NCBI GenBank assembly: GCA_026394495.1 | Contig: JAPKYE010000020.1 | Coordinates: 1-40,925 of the forward strand | Source of the DNA: Methanobacteriota archaeon | GTDB lineage: Archaea; Thermoplasmatota; E2; DHVEG-1 | Direction: 5' to 3' | DNA length: 40,925 bases | Shown: positions 26,620-34,597 of the stretch, in pieces | How the letters are laid out: each line of letters opens with the position of its first letter | Numbering within the stretch: position 1 is the first letter of the stretch | Notes under the pieces: model-generated | The model's input: the letters and a program-made list of their open reading frames with translations, nothing else | The model's database searches: none | Told to the model about the DNA's origin: nothing | Made by a program: the position numbers and the translations under genes

Positions 26620-28143
26620 TTATTCGAGTTTTCCCACTGTTTTTTCTACTTCTCTGAGGATTTCACAGGATTTAACAAGTTCTTTCATGGTTGTATGATC
26701 TTGGTATAATGGTCTATCGACATCAAGGAATTTCACGTGTTTTCTGATTATTTCTTTTGCTTTTGTGACTCCTTTACCGAATTTGTATTCGCGGAAATCC
26801 AATGCTTGGGCAGCAGCCATGAGTTCAATGCCCAGGATTCCATAGGCATTGTCAAGGATCTGGAAATTTTTGATTGCGGTGTTCATCCCCATTGAAACAA
26901 AATCTTCCTGATCTGCAGCAGCTGGAATCGACTGTATTGACGCTGGAGCAGATAGGATCCGTTGTTCAACAATCAAATGATCTGCGGTATATTGACTGAG
27001 CATAAGACCGGAGAACATTCCTGCGCCTTTTGTTAGAAACGCGGGGAGTCCTGCACTGAGTGCCGGGTTGTTTAATCGGTTCATGCGTCGCTCTGACATA
27101 ACACTCACCATCGTTATCGCAATACCCGCCATATCCATGGGCAGAGACACTGGGGATCCTTGAAAGTTTGCACCAGAGAGTTGTAGATTTTCTTTTGGGA
27201 AGAAGATAGGGTTGTCACCGACTCCGTTCAACTCGATTTCCACTTGTGATCGCGCATATGCTAGTGCATCGTGTGCAGCTCCGATTACTTGTGGGGTTGA
27301 TCGCATGGAGTATGCATCTTGAACCTTGCATTTGATTCTGCCATCTATTAGATCTCCGCCAGTAATGAGTTTCAGAATGGCTTTTGCGCTGCGTATCGAT
27401 CCTTGGAAACCACGGATTTCATGGATTTTTATATTGTAGGGTTTCATGTTTGCTTTTAATGCCTCTAGTGACATCGCGGCAGCTATTTCTGCTTGTTTCA
27501 GCCAGTTGTTTGCATCATAGAGAAAAATAGCGCTCATTGCGGTAAGCATATTGGAGCCGTTGATAAGGGCAAGTCCATCTCGTGCAAGCAATCCGGGAGG
27601 AGTTATTCCTGCTTTCTGTAACGCTTCTTTTCCATCAAGGAGTTTGTCTTTGTAATAGGCTTTTCCTTCTCCAAGTATCAGTAGTGCTATCTGTGCCATT
27701 GGTGCTAGATCTCCGCAGGCACCAACTGATCCTTTCTGACATACAAAAGGGGTTACTCCTTTATTCAACATCTCGATAAGAGTTTGGGTGATGTCCAGGC
27801 GACATCCTGAGTTTCCATGAGCATGGACATTTACTCGTCCGAGCATTGCTCCTCGTACGTACTCGAGTGGTGCAGGATCACCGATGCCTGCTGCATGGTT
27901 ATAAATCAGATATTTCTGGAATTCTTTTGCTTGGTCATCGTTGAGAACGATTTCTGAGAATTCACCGATGCCTGTGTTCACCCCGTACATGATTTCATGG
28001 GCTGCCATCTTTTTTTCAAGCATCGTTCGACATGCTTTGATGCGTTCTATGGCATCGGGATGAAGCTGTATTTTTTCGTTTTTCCGTGCGACGTTGACGA
28101 CATCTTCAATAGTTAAACCTGCACCTTTGATGATAATGGTCAT
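26620..28143 (-). CDS. hutH: Histidine ammonia-lyase with Ala-Cys-Gly active-site triad
   Basis: From ATG 28143 the protein is 507 residues; GAAGGAGG lies just upstream, so a longer frame to 28251 is rejected. HAL removes ammonia from L-histidine to give urocanate. YGVNTGIGEF (catalytic Tyr), INGSNML, RSTPQVIGAAHDAL and the C-terminal QDHTTM are conserved. The triad that cyclises to the MIO cofactor, normally Ala-Ser-Gly, reads Ala-Cys-Gly in GSVGACGDLAPMAQ, with the Cys codon TGC at 27715-27717 being residue 143, numerically equal to Ser143 of the Pseudomonas enzyme. A Ser143Cys variant of that enzyme is reported to mature to active protein, so activity is plausible. The start codon belongs to the divergent promoter region shared with the Trm9-like gene. 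Confidence 0.95.
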   Translation of the reverse strand: MTIIIKGAGLTIEDVVNVARKNEKIQLHPDAIERIKACRTMLEKKMAAHEIMYGVNTGIGEFSEIVLNDDQAKEFQKYLIYNHAAGIGDPAPLEYVRGAMLGRVNVHAHGNSGCRLDITQTLIEMLNKGVTPFVCQKGSVGACGDLAPMAQIALLILGEGKAYYKDKLLDGKEALQKAGITPPGLLARDGLALINGSNMLTAMSAIFLYDANNWLKQAEIAAAMSLEALKANMKPYNIKIHEIRGFQGSIRSAKAILKLITGGDLIDGRIKCKVQDAYSMRSTPQVIGAAHDALAYARSQVEIELNGVGDNPIFFPKENLQLSGANFQGSPVSLPMDMAGIAITMVSVMSERRMNRLNNPALSAGLPAFLTKGAGMFSGLMLSQYTADHLIVEQRILSAPASIQSIPAAADQEDFVSMGMNTAIKNFQILDNAYGILGIELMAAAQALDFREYKFGKGVTKAKEIIRKHVKFLDVDRPLYQDHTTMKELVKSCEILREVEKTVGKLE

Positions 28144-28185
28144 ATATTGCCTCCTTCTACAAACTCGTTGAACATCGGTAATAAA

Positions 28186-28217
28186 TAATGATGTATATAA
28201 GTTTCCTAATGATGTAT
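28186..28217. promoter_or_regulatory. 11-bp direct repeat pair in the hutH/methyltransferase divergent promoter
   Basis: TAATGATGTAT occurs at 28186-28196 and 28207-28217, 21 bp apart (two helical turns). The pair flanks the hutH TATA-like element (complement of about 28190-28201) and touches the TATA of the opposite gene. The arrangement suits a dimeric regulator binding one face of the helix; this is inferred. Confidence 0.35.
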
Positions 28218-28249
28218 TAAAATAATTTTTACTGTGTGGAAGATGATCC

Positions 28250-28948
28250 ATGAAAAATAATAGAACAGATACTGAGGAGCTTACCTGGGATACGATTGCT
28301 GAAAGTTTTGATTCAACTCGTAGAAAACCCTGGATTCAATGTCTGGATTTCATCGATGAACTCTCATCGCAGGCAATAGTTGCTGATATTGGTTGTGGAA
28401 ACGGCCGTCATCTTATTCCCTGTGCGGTACACTGTAAAACCGTGATAGGTGTTGATATTTCACGAAAGCTTCTTCATATCACTAAGCAAAAAACTGAAGA
28501 AAAGAATCTTCAGAACGTACTCTGTGTTCATGGTGATGTACGAAATATTCCACTGAAAGACAGCTCTGTTGATGCTCTGTTGTATATCGCTTCTTTGCAT
28601 TCTATAAAAGGCAGAAATGAACGTATCCGATCATTACAGGAAGTCTCAAGAATCTTGAAACAAAATGGGACTGCTTTGGTTAGTGTATGGTCTCGTTGGC
28701 AAGATAAGTACAGAAATTATTTTCTCAAACAGTTTTTTATGAGAAACCAATCAATGGAATTTGGTGATATTGACATTTTTTGGAGACAACATGGACTTAA
28801 TATCCCACGATTTTATCATCTGTATAGCAAACGAGAATTCCTTGATGATATCAGTCAATCAGGATTAAAAATTTTAAAGATTCAATCCGTGAAATTTTAT
28901 TCACGGAGTACTGCAGATAATTATTTTGCACTCGTAAAAAAACAATAA
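28250..28948 (+). CDS. SAM-dependent methyltransferase, Trm9/ALKBH8-like
   Basis: The 232-residue class I methyltransferase has motif I VADIGCGNGRHLI, motif II GVDISRKLL and VHGDVRNIPLKDSSVDALL. The N-terminal WDTIAESFDSTRRKPW matches the start of Trm9/ALKBH8 proteins, as does the SLHSIKGRNERIRSLQEVSR-type segment followed by VSVWSRW. Eukaryotic Trm9 methyl-esterifies carboxymethyl groups on wobble uridine of tRNA; Elp3-bearing archaea make the precursor. The assignment is by motif pattern and could also be another small-molecule or tRNA methylase. The promoter (TATTAAAATAA, about 28214-28224) is divergent from hutH. Confidence 0.7.
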   Translation: MKNNRTDTEELTWDTIAESFDSTRRKPWIQCLDFIDELSSQAIVADIGCGNGRHLIPCAVHCKTVIGVDISRKLLHITKQKTEEKNLQNVLCVHGDVRNIPLKDSSVDALLYIASLHSIKGRNERIRSLQEVSRILKQNGTALVSVWSRWQDKYRNYFLKQFFMRNQSMEFGDIDIFWRQHGLNIPRFYHLYSKREFLDDISQSGLKILKIQSVKFYSRSTADNYFALVKKQ

Positions 28949-28974
28949 TTTTTTAGATATGTTTGTTCACAGTT

Positions 28975-29829
28975 TTACGTGCTTGTACAACTGCGGTATG
29001 TTTTCATCATGTTTTGTAATGAACAGGCAATGGTCACAGGGCCGACTCCTCCAGGAACCGGCGTGAGTTTCCCTGCTTTTTCTTTCACCGTTTGAAAATC
29101 AACGTCACCGCAAACACCATCTTTTGTTTGAATGATTCCTACATCAATGACAAATGCACCTTCTTTTACATGATCAGTGGTGATGAGTTTTGGGACGCCA
29201 GCTGCAGTGATAAGAACATCGGCGTTTGACGTGTATTGTTTAAGGTGTTTCGTATACACATGACATATTGAGACTGTTGCATTTCTATTAAGGAGAAGCG
29301 CGGTAAGTGGTTTTCCTACGACAGTGCTATGGTTGACGACTACGACATCTTTTCCTTTGACACCGAAATGTTCATGTTCAAGGATGGTAAGTACCGCAAG
29401 CGGCGTACATGGGACAAGATGTTCGTCACCGATTAGTATTCGTCCCATATTTAACGGATGAAACCCCTCAACATCTTTTTTTGGATCGATCGCATTCATC
29501 AGCCGTTCAGGGAAAAGATTTTTTGGGATTGGAAATTGAAGAAAGATTCCATGAATATCTGGATTTATATTCAAATCATGAATTGTGTCAAGCACAGTTT
29601 TTTCTGAAACAGTCATAGGAAGTTCGATGTGTTGTGAGCGGATGCCAACTGTTTTACAGGCAGAATCTCGTAATCGAAGGTATAGTGTTGCAGCGGGATC
29701 ATTGCCGATGATAATGGTGGTAATTTGGGGTATTGTTTGATGTGTATTGTGTAAAGTTGTTATCTCGTCTAAAATATTTTTTTGGATTTCTGAAGCGATC
29801 TTTCTTCCATCGATTATAGTCGCTGCCAT
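28975..29829 (-). CDS. folD: Bifunctional methylene-THF dehydrogenase/cyclohydrolase FolD
   Basis: From ATG 29829 (MAATIIDGRKIASEIQ) the protein is 284 residues. A TTG three codons earlier gives a longer but unlikely form. FolD interconverts methylene-, methenyl- and formyl-tetrahydrofolate using NADP. Substrate-site motifs YLRLRDSACKTVGI and GIFLQFPIPKNL (with catalytic Lys region), KDVEGFHPLNMG, and the dinucleotide-binding VVNHSTVVGKPLTALLLNR are present, with the closing PVPGGVGPVTIACSLQN. The Tyr-x-x-x-Lys catalytic pair usual in FolD reads YLRLRDS here, so the Lys position is Arg. It adjoins the hut genes and could handle C1 units from histidine degradation; that link is inferred. Confidence 0.93.
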   Translation of the reverse strand: MAATIIDGRKIASEIQKNILDEITTLHNTHQTIPQITTIIIGNDPAATLYLRLRDSACKTVGIRSQHIELPMTVSEKTVLDTIHDLNINPDIHGIFLQFPIPKNLFPERLMNAIDPKKDVEGFHPLNMGRILIGDEHLVPCTPLAVLTILEHEHFGVKGKDVVVVNHSTVVGKPLTALLLNRNATVSICHVYTKHLKQYTSNADVLITAAGVPKLITTDHVKEGAFVIDVGIIQTKDGVCGDVDFQTVKEKAGKLTPVPGGVGPVTIACSLQNMMKTYRSCTST

Positions 29830-29860
29830 AGATATCAATTCAGAACAATCTCTTTTGTGG

Positions 29861-30670
29861 TTATAAAGACAGTGGTTTTTTGCCTATCGCGTAGAATTGC
29901 GGAAAAAAGCTTAATTGAATGCCTTCATCAAGTGATTTGAGGTAGTCGTATTCCCAGCGGTCTATTTCTTCATTGGTTAACCCTGCGTCGCTCATTACTT
30001 TGATGTAGAAATCTCTAGCATGAAGGTAATAGTCTTTGTCTTCTTCGCAGGACCATATTCTGCTGTTCCCTATTCCTACTTTTGTTTGTAATCCTGCTCG
30101 GACAAAGAAATTACGGAGTTTTCGTCCGATATGTGGATCACCCTGTTTTTTTCGTATTGCTTCTCCGGCGAAGAGTGGATCGACTGTTGGGTGTTCTGGC
30201 CAGTGGATTTTTCCTCCGTAATCTGGTTCAAGGGACGCAAGGATTGTTCCTCCTGGTTTGACGACACGTGTCATTTCGTTGATTACTGCTTGGGGGTCAT
30301 CGACCCACATGAATAGAAGGTTGCAGGTTACAAGATCAAATGTTTCTTTTTGAAAGGGGAGACGATGTGCTTCTCCCAGGCACAAGCGAACATTGACATA
30401 TTCTTTGAGGATGTTTCGTGCGACATTAAGCATGTCTAGTGATCCGTCGATGCCAATAACTGTTCCTTTGGTTAATCGGGCGATATCGCGGGTTACTACT
30501 CCTGAGCCGCATCCGACATCAAGAATTCGTGTCGCATCTTTTAGTCCTACTTTGAGGTAAAGGGGGAGTCTTTCTTCTGCGGTTTCTACTGCTTGAAGGT
30601 GGAGTTTTTTAATAAAATCAGTTAGTTCTTCTTTTGTTCGTTTGTGGCATGGGGAATCTTTTTGTGGCAT
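29861..30670 (-). CDS. SAM-dependent methyltransferase (UbiE-like class I)
   Basis: The 269-residue protein has the Rossmann signature RILDVGCGSGVVTRDIA, the acidic loop GIDGSLDML, LCLGEAHRLPFQKETFDLVTCN and RVVKPGGTILASLEPDYGGKIHW. It belongs to the broad class I family; the EPDYGG segment and C-terminal region suggest a small-molecule substrate, but none can be assigned. It follows folD on the same strand with only a short gap, so it may be co-transcribed upstream of it. No signal peptide or membrane segment. Confidence 0.85.
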   Translation of the reverse strand: MPQKDSPCHKRTKEELTDFIKKLHLQAVETAEERLPLYLKVGLKDATRILDVGCGSGVVTRDIARLTKGTVIGIDGSLDMLNVARNILKEYVNVRLCLGEAHRLPFQKETFDLVTCNLLFMWVDDPQAVINEMTRVVKPGGTILASLEPDYGGKIHWPEHPTVDPLFAGEAIRKKQGDPHIGRKLRNFFVRAGLQTKVGIGNSRIWSCEEDKDYYLHARDFYIKVMSDAGLTNEEIDRWEYDYLKSLDEGIQLSFFPQFYAIGKKPLSL

Positions 30671-30751
30671 TGGAAAACAAACATGAGTACAGAACTAGTG
30701 AATAATAAGGTTTTCTTTCTGAAAAGTTTTAAAAAAATAAAAGACAGAGAA

Positions 30752-30792
30752 GGCCTGAAATGCAAGAAGAGGTGACGAAAAACGTTCAGGCC
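30752..30792. other. Inverted-repeat hairpin, possible terminator or small RNA
   Basis: GGCCTGAA (30752-30759) pairs with TTCAGGCC (30785-30792), extended by an AGAG/CTCT pair. Read on the minus strand it lies 33 bp after the stop of the 30826-31053 gene and is followed by a T-rich tract, fitting a terminator. Read on the plus strand it has a TATA-like GTTTTAAAAAAAT 25 bp upstream and ends CTCCACACC, like the element at 22609. The orientation is undecided. Confidence 0.5.
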
Positions 30793-30825
30793 CTCTCCAC
30801 ACCGTATTAAGTCCCTGAAATCTGA

Positions 30826-31053
30826 TTATTTCTTTTTCTTTTGGAACGCTTTGATTTCTTCGTATTTGCCGATGAAGACGTAGCCGTCGTCTGTTTTTTC
30901 TATGAGTCCTTCGCGAAGTGCAAGTTCGAAGAGTTTGTCGGTTATTTTAATGGTTTTTTCTGAGGTTTTCTTTGGTTTTTTGTTTGTGTTGTTTTCTGGG
31001 GTGTTCATTAGGTATTCCGGCTCCATATCCAATATTATATCGACTCTTTGCAT
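30826..31053 (-). CDS. Small hypothetical protein with charged linker
   Basis: The 75-residue protein begins MQRVDIILDMEPEYLMNTPE, continues with a Lys/Thr-rich linker (NNTNKKPKKTSEKTIKITD), and ends with LFELALREGLIEKTDDGYVFIGKY-like beta-hairpin sequence and a Lys-rich tail. The last part looks like a small winged-helix. GAGGAG lies upstream of the ATG and a TATA-like GATATAAAATAAC at about 31088-31100. No family recognised. It could be a DNA-binding regulator; unproven. Confidence 0.6.
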   Translation of the reverse strand: MQRVDIILDMEPEYLMNTPENNTNKKPKKTSEKTIKITDKLFELALREGLIEKTDDGYVFIGKYEEIKAFQKKKK

Positions 31054-31148
31054 GTTTTTTTTCTCCTCTTCTAAATATCATTGTTATTTTATATCACGTT
31101 ACAATTTAGCATTATTTGTATTTAAACGTATCTGAGAAAACTATCGAT

Positions 31149-31163
31149 TTGACAAAATGTCAA
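31149..31163. promoter_or_regulatory. 15-bp dyad TTGACA-AAA-TGTCAA
   Basis: TTGACA (31149-31154) and TGTCAA (31158-31163) form a perfect inverted repeat with a 3-bp spacer, in the AT-rich gap between two minus-strand small genes and about 50 bp upstream of the TATA of the 30826-31053 gene. It resembles an operator. Confidence 0.3.
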
Positions 31164-31212
31164 AAAAAAATATTTCTGATTAAAAATTGTCGAATCAAAA
31201 AAAAGGGATTTA

Positions 31213-31386
31213 TTAATAGATATCAAATGAGGGATCCTCAGCAAAATGACGTTTACCATGTTTTGCCATTAATTGGTTCAAACAAGATTTTATGTGATCC
31301 CCACCACAGACAAATTCATAATCATTTAAAACAAATCGTTTTTGAGAAATCGTCTTACTAGGACTTATATTGTGGTCAGTATCCAT
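31213..31386 (-). CDS. Small hypothetical protein (57 residues)
   Basis: ATG 31386 to TAA 31213 encodes 57 residues starting MDTDHNISPSKTISQKRFVL with a Cys/His-bearing middle (CGGDHIKSCLNQLMAKHGK). A TATA-like CATTTATATCTTC (complement of about 31417-31429) gives a leader of about 10 bases, so it may be almost leaderless. The gap would otherwise be empty. Protein-like composition, but no family recognised and no Shine-Dalgarno. Confidence 0.4.
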   Translation of the reverse strand: MDTDHNISPSKTISQKRFVLNDYEFVCGGDHIKSCLNQLMAKHGKRHFAEDPSFDIY

Positions 31387-31461
31387 AAATATTCAGAAAT
31401 AATGTTAACTTGAGAAGATATAAATGTTTCTGTTTCTTTCGCGTTCTCCAAAAAACGGTAA

Positions 31462-32181
31462 TTACTCCATTGATTTTCGTACATCAACAGATAAGACGCA
31501 ATAATCTCCTAACCGTGCCTCCAATACATCTCCGTCTACAATCTCACCCACACCTGAAGGAGTGCCGGTCATTATCAAATCCCCGCGTTTCAACGTCATA
31601 ACACAAGAAACAAACTCAATAATCCGCTCAACTGAATACACCATATATTTTGTATTTGACTGCTGCTTCACCTGGTTGTTCACAGTCAGGACAAGATCAA
31701 GATCGTTAGGATCCAAAATCTCATCCTTCAACACCATATCACTGATTGGTGCGAACGTATCAAAACCTTTTGCAATAGTCCAGGGCCATCCTTTTTTCTT
31801 TGCGTCTGACTGAATATCACGTGCCGTGATATCGAGTACGACTACATATCCTAGTACATAATCAAGGGCATGTGTTTGGGAAATATGTCGTGCGGTTTTT
31901 CCCATTACTACACCCAATTCGACTTCATGGTGAAGACTTGATGACATCGTCGGGATACGAATTGTTTCATTGTTGAAAATTACTGCGCTCTCTGGTTTTA
32001 AAAAAAGTAATGGCTCCTCAGTGATCTTTGTCTGCATTTCTGCGGCATGTTCACGATATGTTCGTGCAAGACCAATGATTTTGCCGATACGGATCTTTTT
32101 TTCAGAGTTTTTAAACCGATAGTTCGTCATATCAAAACATATCAGCGAACCAGTGGGAAGTTTTTTAGTCTTTCCTTTCAC
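31462..32181 (-). CDS. Fumarylacetoacetate hydrolase (FAH) family enzyme
   Basis: The 239-residue protein has the FAH C-terminal-domain fold signature: IGLARTYREHAAE, metal-binding Glu residues in HHEVELGVVMG, VLDITARDIQSDAKKKGWPW, KGFDTFAPIS and TPSGVGEIVDGDVLEARL. Related enzymes are acylpyruvases, oxaloacetate decarboxylases and catechol meta-cleavage hydratase/hydrolases acting on 2-keto acids via Mg2+ or Mn2+. It begins at GTG 32181; an ATG at 32130 would leave 222 residues and is also plausible. The substrate is not evident; a role in amino-acid or aromatic carbon breakdown fits the neighbourhood. The promoter region carries paired palindromes at 32205-32234. Confidence 0.9.
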   Translation of the reverse strand: MKGKTKKLPTGSLICFDMTNYRFKNSEKKIRIGKIIGLARTYREHAAEMQTKITEEPLLFLKPESAVIFNNETIRIPTMSSSLHHEVELGVVMGKTARHISQTHALDYVLGYVVVLDITARDIQSDAKKKGWPWTIAKGFDTFAPISDMVLKDEILDPNDLDLVLTVNNQVKQQSNTKYMVYSVERIIEFVSCVMTLKRGDLIMTGTPSGVGEIVDGDVLEARLGDYCVLSVDVRKSME

Positions 32182-32204
32182 GAACTCTTCTTGTCTGGTA
32201 TCAA

Positions 32205-32234
32205 CTGTACAGATGGTGGGTACCAGTTGTACAA
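32205..32234. promoter_or_regulatory. Paired 8-bp palindromes 22 bp apart
   Basis: CTGTACAG (32205-32212) and TTGTACAA (32227-32234) are both perfect palindromes sharing TGTACA, with centres 22 bp apart, about two helical turns. They are located between the FAH gene (minus) and the 32285 gene (plus), by a TATA-like TTATTAA. A transcription factor operator is likely; no regulator can be named. Confidence 0.45.
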
Positions 32235-32284
32235 CAAGACCTTAATAACAAAATAATCACAGTAGGATTGGTGGTGAATAAACA

Positions 32285-32638
32285 ATGAAACGATTATTGA
32301 TCAAGGCGCTCACAAACGTATTTGATATGCAAAAAGAAGACGCCCATGAACTCGCAAAAACCGTCGAAAAAACGTTCCGTGGAAAAGAAGAAGTTGAAGA
32401 TATGACTGTTGACAAATACGTAAGATCCATGTTTTACGAACTGCAACGAGAACAACTCTTAAAACTTAGACGGGAAGAAATCAAAGAAAATGGAAAACAA
32501 ACCAGAAAATTTTATTGGTCATTCGACAACAAAGGAATAAAAGATGGTGCATGTCGAAAAATTGAAGAAGAACCTTACAAGATTTATGAAAAAATACCAA
32601 GAAAAGCATGGCTTTCACATGCATACAATAACTCTTGA
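32285..32638 (+). CDS. Hypothetical protein, possibly winged-helix-like
   Basis: The 117-residue protein begins MKRLLIKALTNVFDMQKEDA and has two helices, a charged central segment (MFYELQREQLLKLRREEIKENG) and a KFYWSFD segment like a wing strand, ending YEKIPRKAWLSHAYNNS. GGTGG sits about nine bases before the ATG. The pattern could be a small winged-helix transcription factor, in which case the palindromes upstream would be its own operator, but I do not recognise the family. Confidence 0.6.
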   Translation: MKRLLIKALTNVFDMQKEDAHELAKTVEKTFRGKEEVEDMTVDKYVRSMFYELQREQLLKLRREEIKENGKQTRKFYWSFDNKGIKDGACRKIEEEPYKIYEKIPRKAWLSHAYNNS

Positions 32639-32689
32639 TTTCCATTTACAGTTCATAAATAGAAGACCCTAGCACTAGCACTCTCTGAT

Positions 32690-34597
32690 TTAGCTTTGGT
32701 ATCCGCCAATTTTTAGACTAGGATCACCAAACAGGACATGGGTTTCTACGATTTTTGCGTCGTATCGGTTGACAAACACAGGGAACTGTTCCACATATCC
32801 GTTCACGGTCTGTCCATATATTTCCCCAAGAACCGTTAAGTTTTCTTTTGCATATAGCCGGAAAAACTCGGTTTCAAACCAGCCGTCAGCTCCCTCAACA
32901 CAATCCGGGATCGTGTTGTTATTTGCATCGCCGATATTCACGCCGCCGTACCCGGTGCTCCCAATGGATGCGATTGCACCACCGTTTCGTTGTCGTACAA
33001 AAATCCAACTCCAGCATTCAGGGATCCATGTGGAGAATATTTTTGCATGGGAATAGTTTTTGAATAGATTCATTAGTGTCACATCAAACTCACTGTTGTG
33101 ACAACCACCGACCATGAGGACCGGGTATTTTCCTTTGTTTGAGAGAGCAAGAATATCTTTATTCATATAGTCCTCTGTCCAGTTCTTATAATCTCCGTTA
33201 TTATGTGTAGCCCATTTCCGCGGGTTTCCATGGCCTACAAAATAAATAAAACCGGCTCCGTCTGTAATCGCGTTTGTGATATTTGATGTGGTAAGAGTTC
33301 CTAAAGAAGCCCATAGTCGAACAGGTGTGAATCCATCCATATATGTTAATGCTTGTTGATTTGCAACTTCTCCTTCATCATAATCTGTTCCGTTCTCCAG
33401 TGATTTATCAAAGGTGTCGCCACCGCAGACAACCATTGTGTGAAACCATGATGATCCATAGGTGTGTTGTTCGTAATCAATGATTTTTTGGGCGACGTTT
33501 CTTACTTCCAGGATGTTTGCACAGGCAAGTCTGCCGATATATACATCCGGTGATAAATCAACAGCATCTTCTATGGAGCTGTTTTCAGGATAGGGCCATT
33601 CGGCAAAGATACCGTTGTTGTTTGAATCCCAGCTAGAGAAATTTCCGTTTGCATCATAAAGATCTGCATAGTAGAGATCACTGAGGAACAATCGTTCTTC
33701 GTATTCTCCACCGGTATCGGTTTCCAGGTGGCTGTATCGGACCGGCATTTTCCGAAAGTCTCCGACAAGCATCACATACGTTGTATTCCATTGTTCACAT
33801 GCGTCTTTGATAAAATATTTTATTTTTTCTGGGTTGTCTCTGCCTTGTACCGGGAAATATTTCTCAAGGTAAATGTCTGTTAGGGAAACAAGTTTTGTAT
33901 GAAGGTTATTGTTTTCTTTATGTTGAACTAGAGATTTTAGCGCTGGAACAAACAAAGGATATGCAATGATGAGTAGATCATAATTGTTGGTTGGGGTGAA
34001 CAAGGGTTTTGTTGGTTCTTCATAGGTGATTTTTATATCGATGCTGTTGAGAGACTGCAGCAGCATTTCTAAGGAGTTATATCGAACAGGGGAGATATCG
34101 ATGGTGACAAATAATTTATGTTGATTTTTTAAGTTTATTCCAGCGTGTTGTTTTAAAGTGTACCATGTTTTTGGATAAAACATATCTTGATCATTTAAAA
34201 CTGATGAGGAACTGTGTATTTGGTTGTGTTCCTGTGAAAGAAAAGGTGTATCTGCGGAATTTATTTTTTTGTGAAGAGTTTGTTCTGTGATTTTAGATGT
34301 GGTATATGTTATATCAATGATGCGTGTGCCTAAGGGAAATTCATATGTTTGAGTAAGTATTGGTAGTATGGGAAAACCTGGACGTGTCATATAGGTGTTT
34401 GTTTCAAATACATTGATGTGGATGATGTTTTCTTCTTCTGTTATGATGGGCGCCGAAAAGGATTGTATGAGATGCATTGTTTTGATATCAGAGGATTGTA
34501 AGTTTTTTTGAGCGATAGAGCCACCATATGTAGAAAACCCTGGTAGTACAAGAATTATGACGACGATGGTTAACTGTAATAGATGTGGTTTCTTCAT
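32690..34597 (-). CDS. Secreted C25 cysteine peptidase with propeptide
   Basis: From ATG 34597 the protein is 635 residues (a GTG at 34615 is less likely, since TATA-like CTATTTAATAAT near 34622 fits a leaderless ATG). It has a signal peptide (LLQLTIVVIILVLPGFSTYGG), a propeptide-like region of about 190 residues including TRPGFPILPILTQTYEFPLG, then the C25 domain starting NYDLLIIAYPLFVPALKSLV. Catalytic His456 (FVGHGNPRKWATH) and Cys499 (VGGCHNSEFD) are visible, as are DLYYADLYDANGNFSSWD and DVYIGRLACAN. It is a paralogue of the 22816 enzyme with an added propeptide. No C-terminal extra domain. Probably an extracellular protease. Confidence 0.9.
   Translation of the reverse strand: MKKPHLLQLTIVVIILVLPGFSTYGGSIAQKNLQSSDIKTMHLIQSFSAPIITEEENIIHINVFETNTYMTRPGFPILPILTQTYEFPLGTRIIDITYTTSKITEQTLHKKINSADTPFLSQEHNQIHSSSSVLNDQDMFYPKTWYTLKQHAGINLKNQHKLFVTIDISPVRYNSLEMLLQSLNSIDIKITYEEPTKPLFTPTNNYDLLIIAYPLFVPALKSLVQHKENNNLHTKLVSLTDIYLEKYFPVQGRDNPEKIKYFIKDACEQWNTTYVMLVGDFRKMPVRYSHLETDTGGEYEERLFLSDLYYADLYDANGNFSSWDSNNNGIFAEWPYPENSSIEDAVDLSPDVYIGRLACANILEVRNVAQKIIDYEQHTYGSSWFHTMVVCGGDTFDKSLENGTDYDEGEVANQQALTYMDGFTPVRLWASLGTLTTSNITNAITDGAGFIYFVGHGNPRKWATHNNGDYKNWTEDYMNKDILALSNKGKYPVLMVGGCHNSEFDVTLMNLFKNYSHAKIFSTWIPECWSWIFVRQRNGGAIASIGSTGYGGVNIGDANNNTIPDCVEGADGWFETEFFRLYAKENLTVLGEIYGQTVNGYVEQFPVFVNRYDAKIVETHVLFGDPSLKIGGYQS

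Noticed and set aside
31116-31361. 81-residue plus-strand frame across the gap
   Set aside because: Starts in AT-rich DNA without signals and looks random; the minus-strand 57-residue frame is the better candidate.
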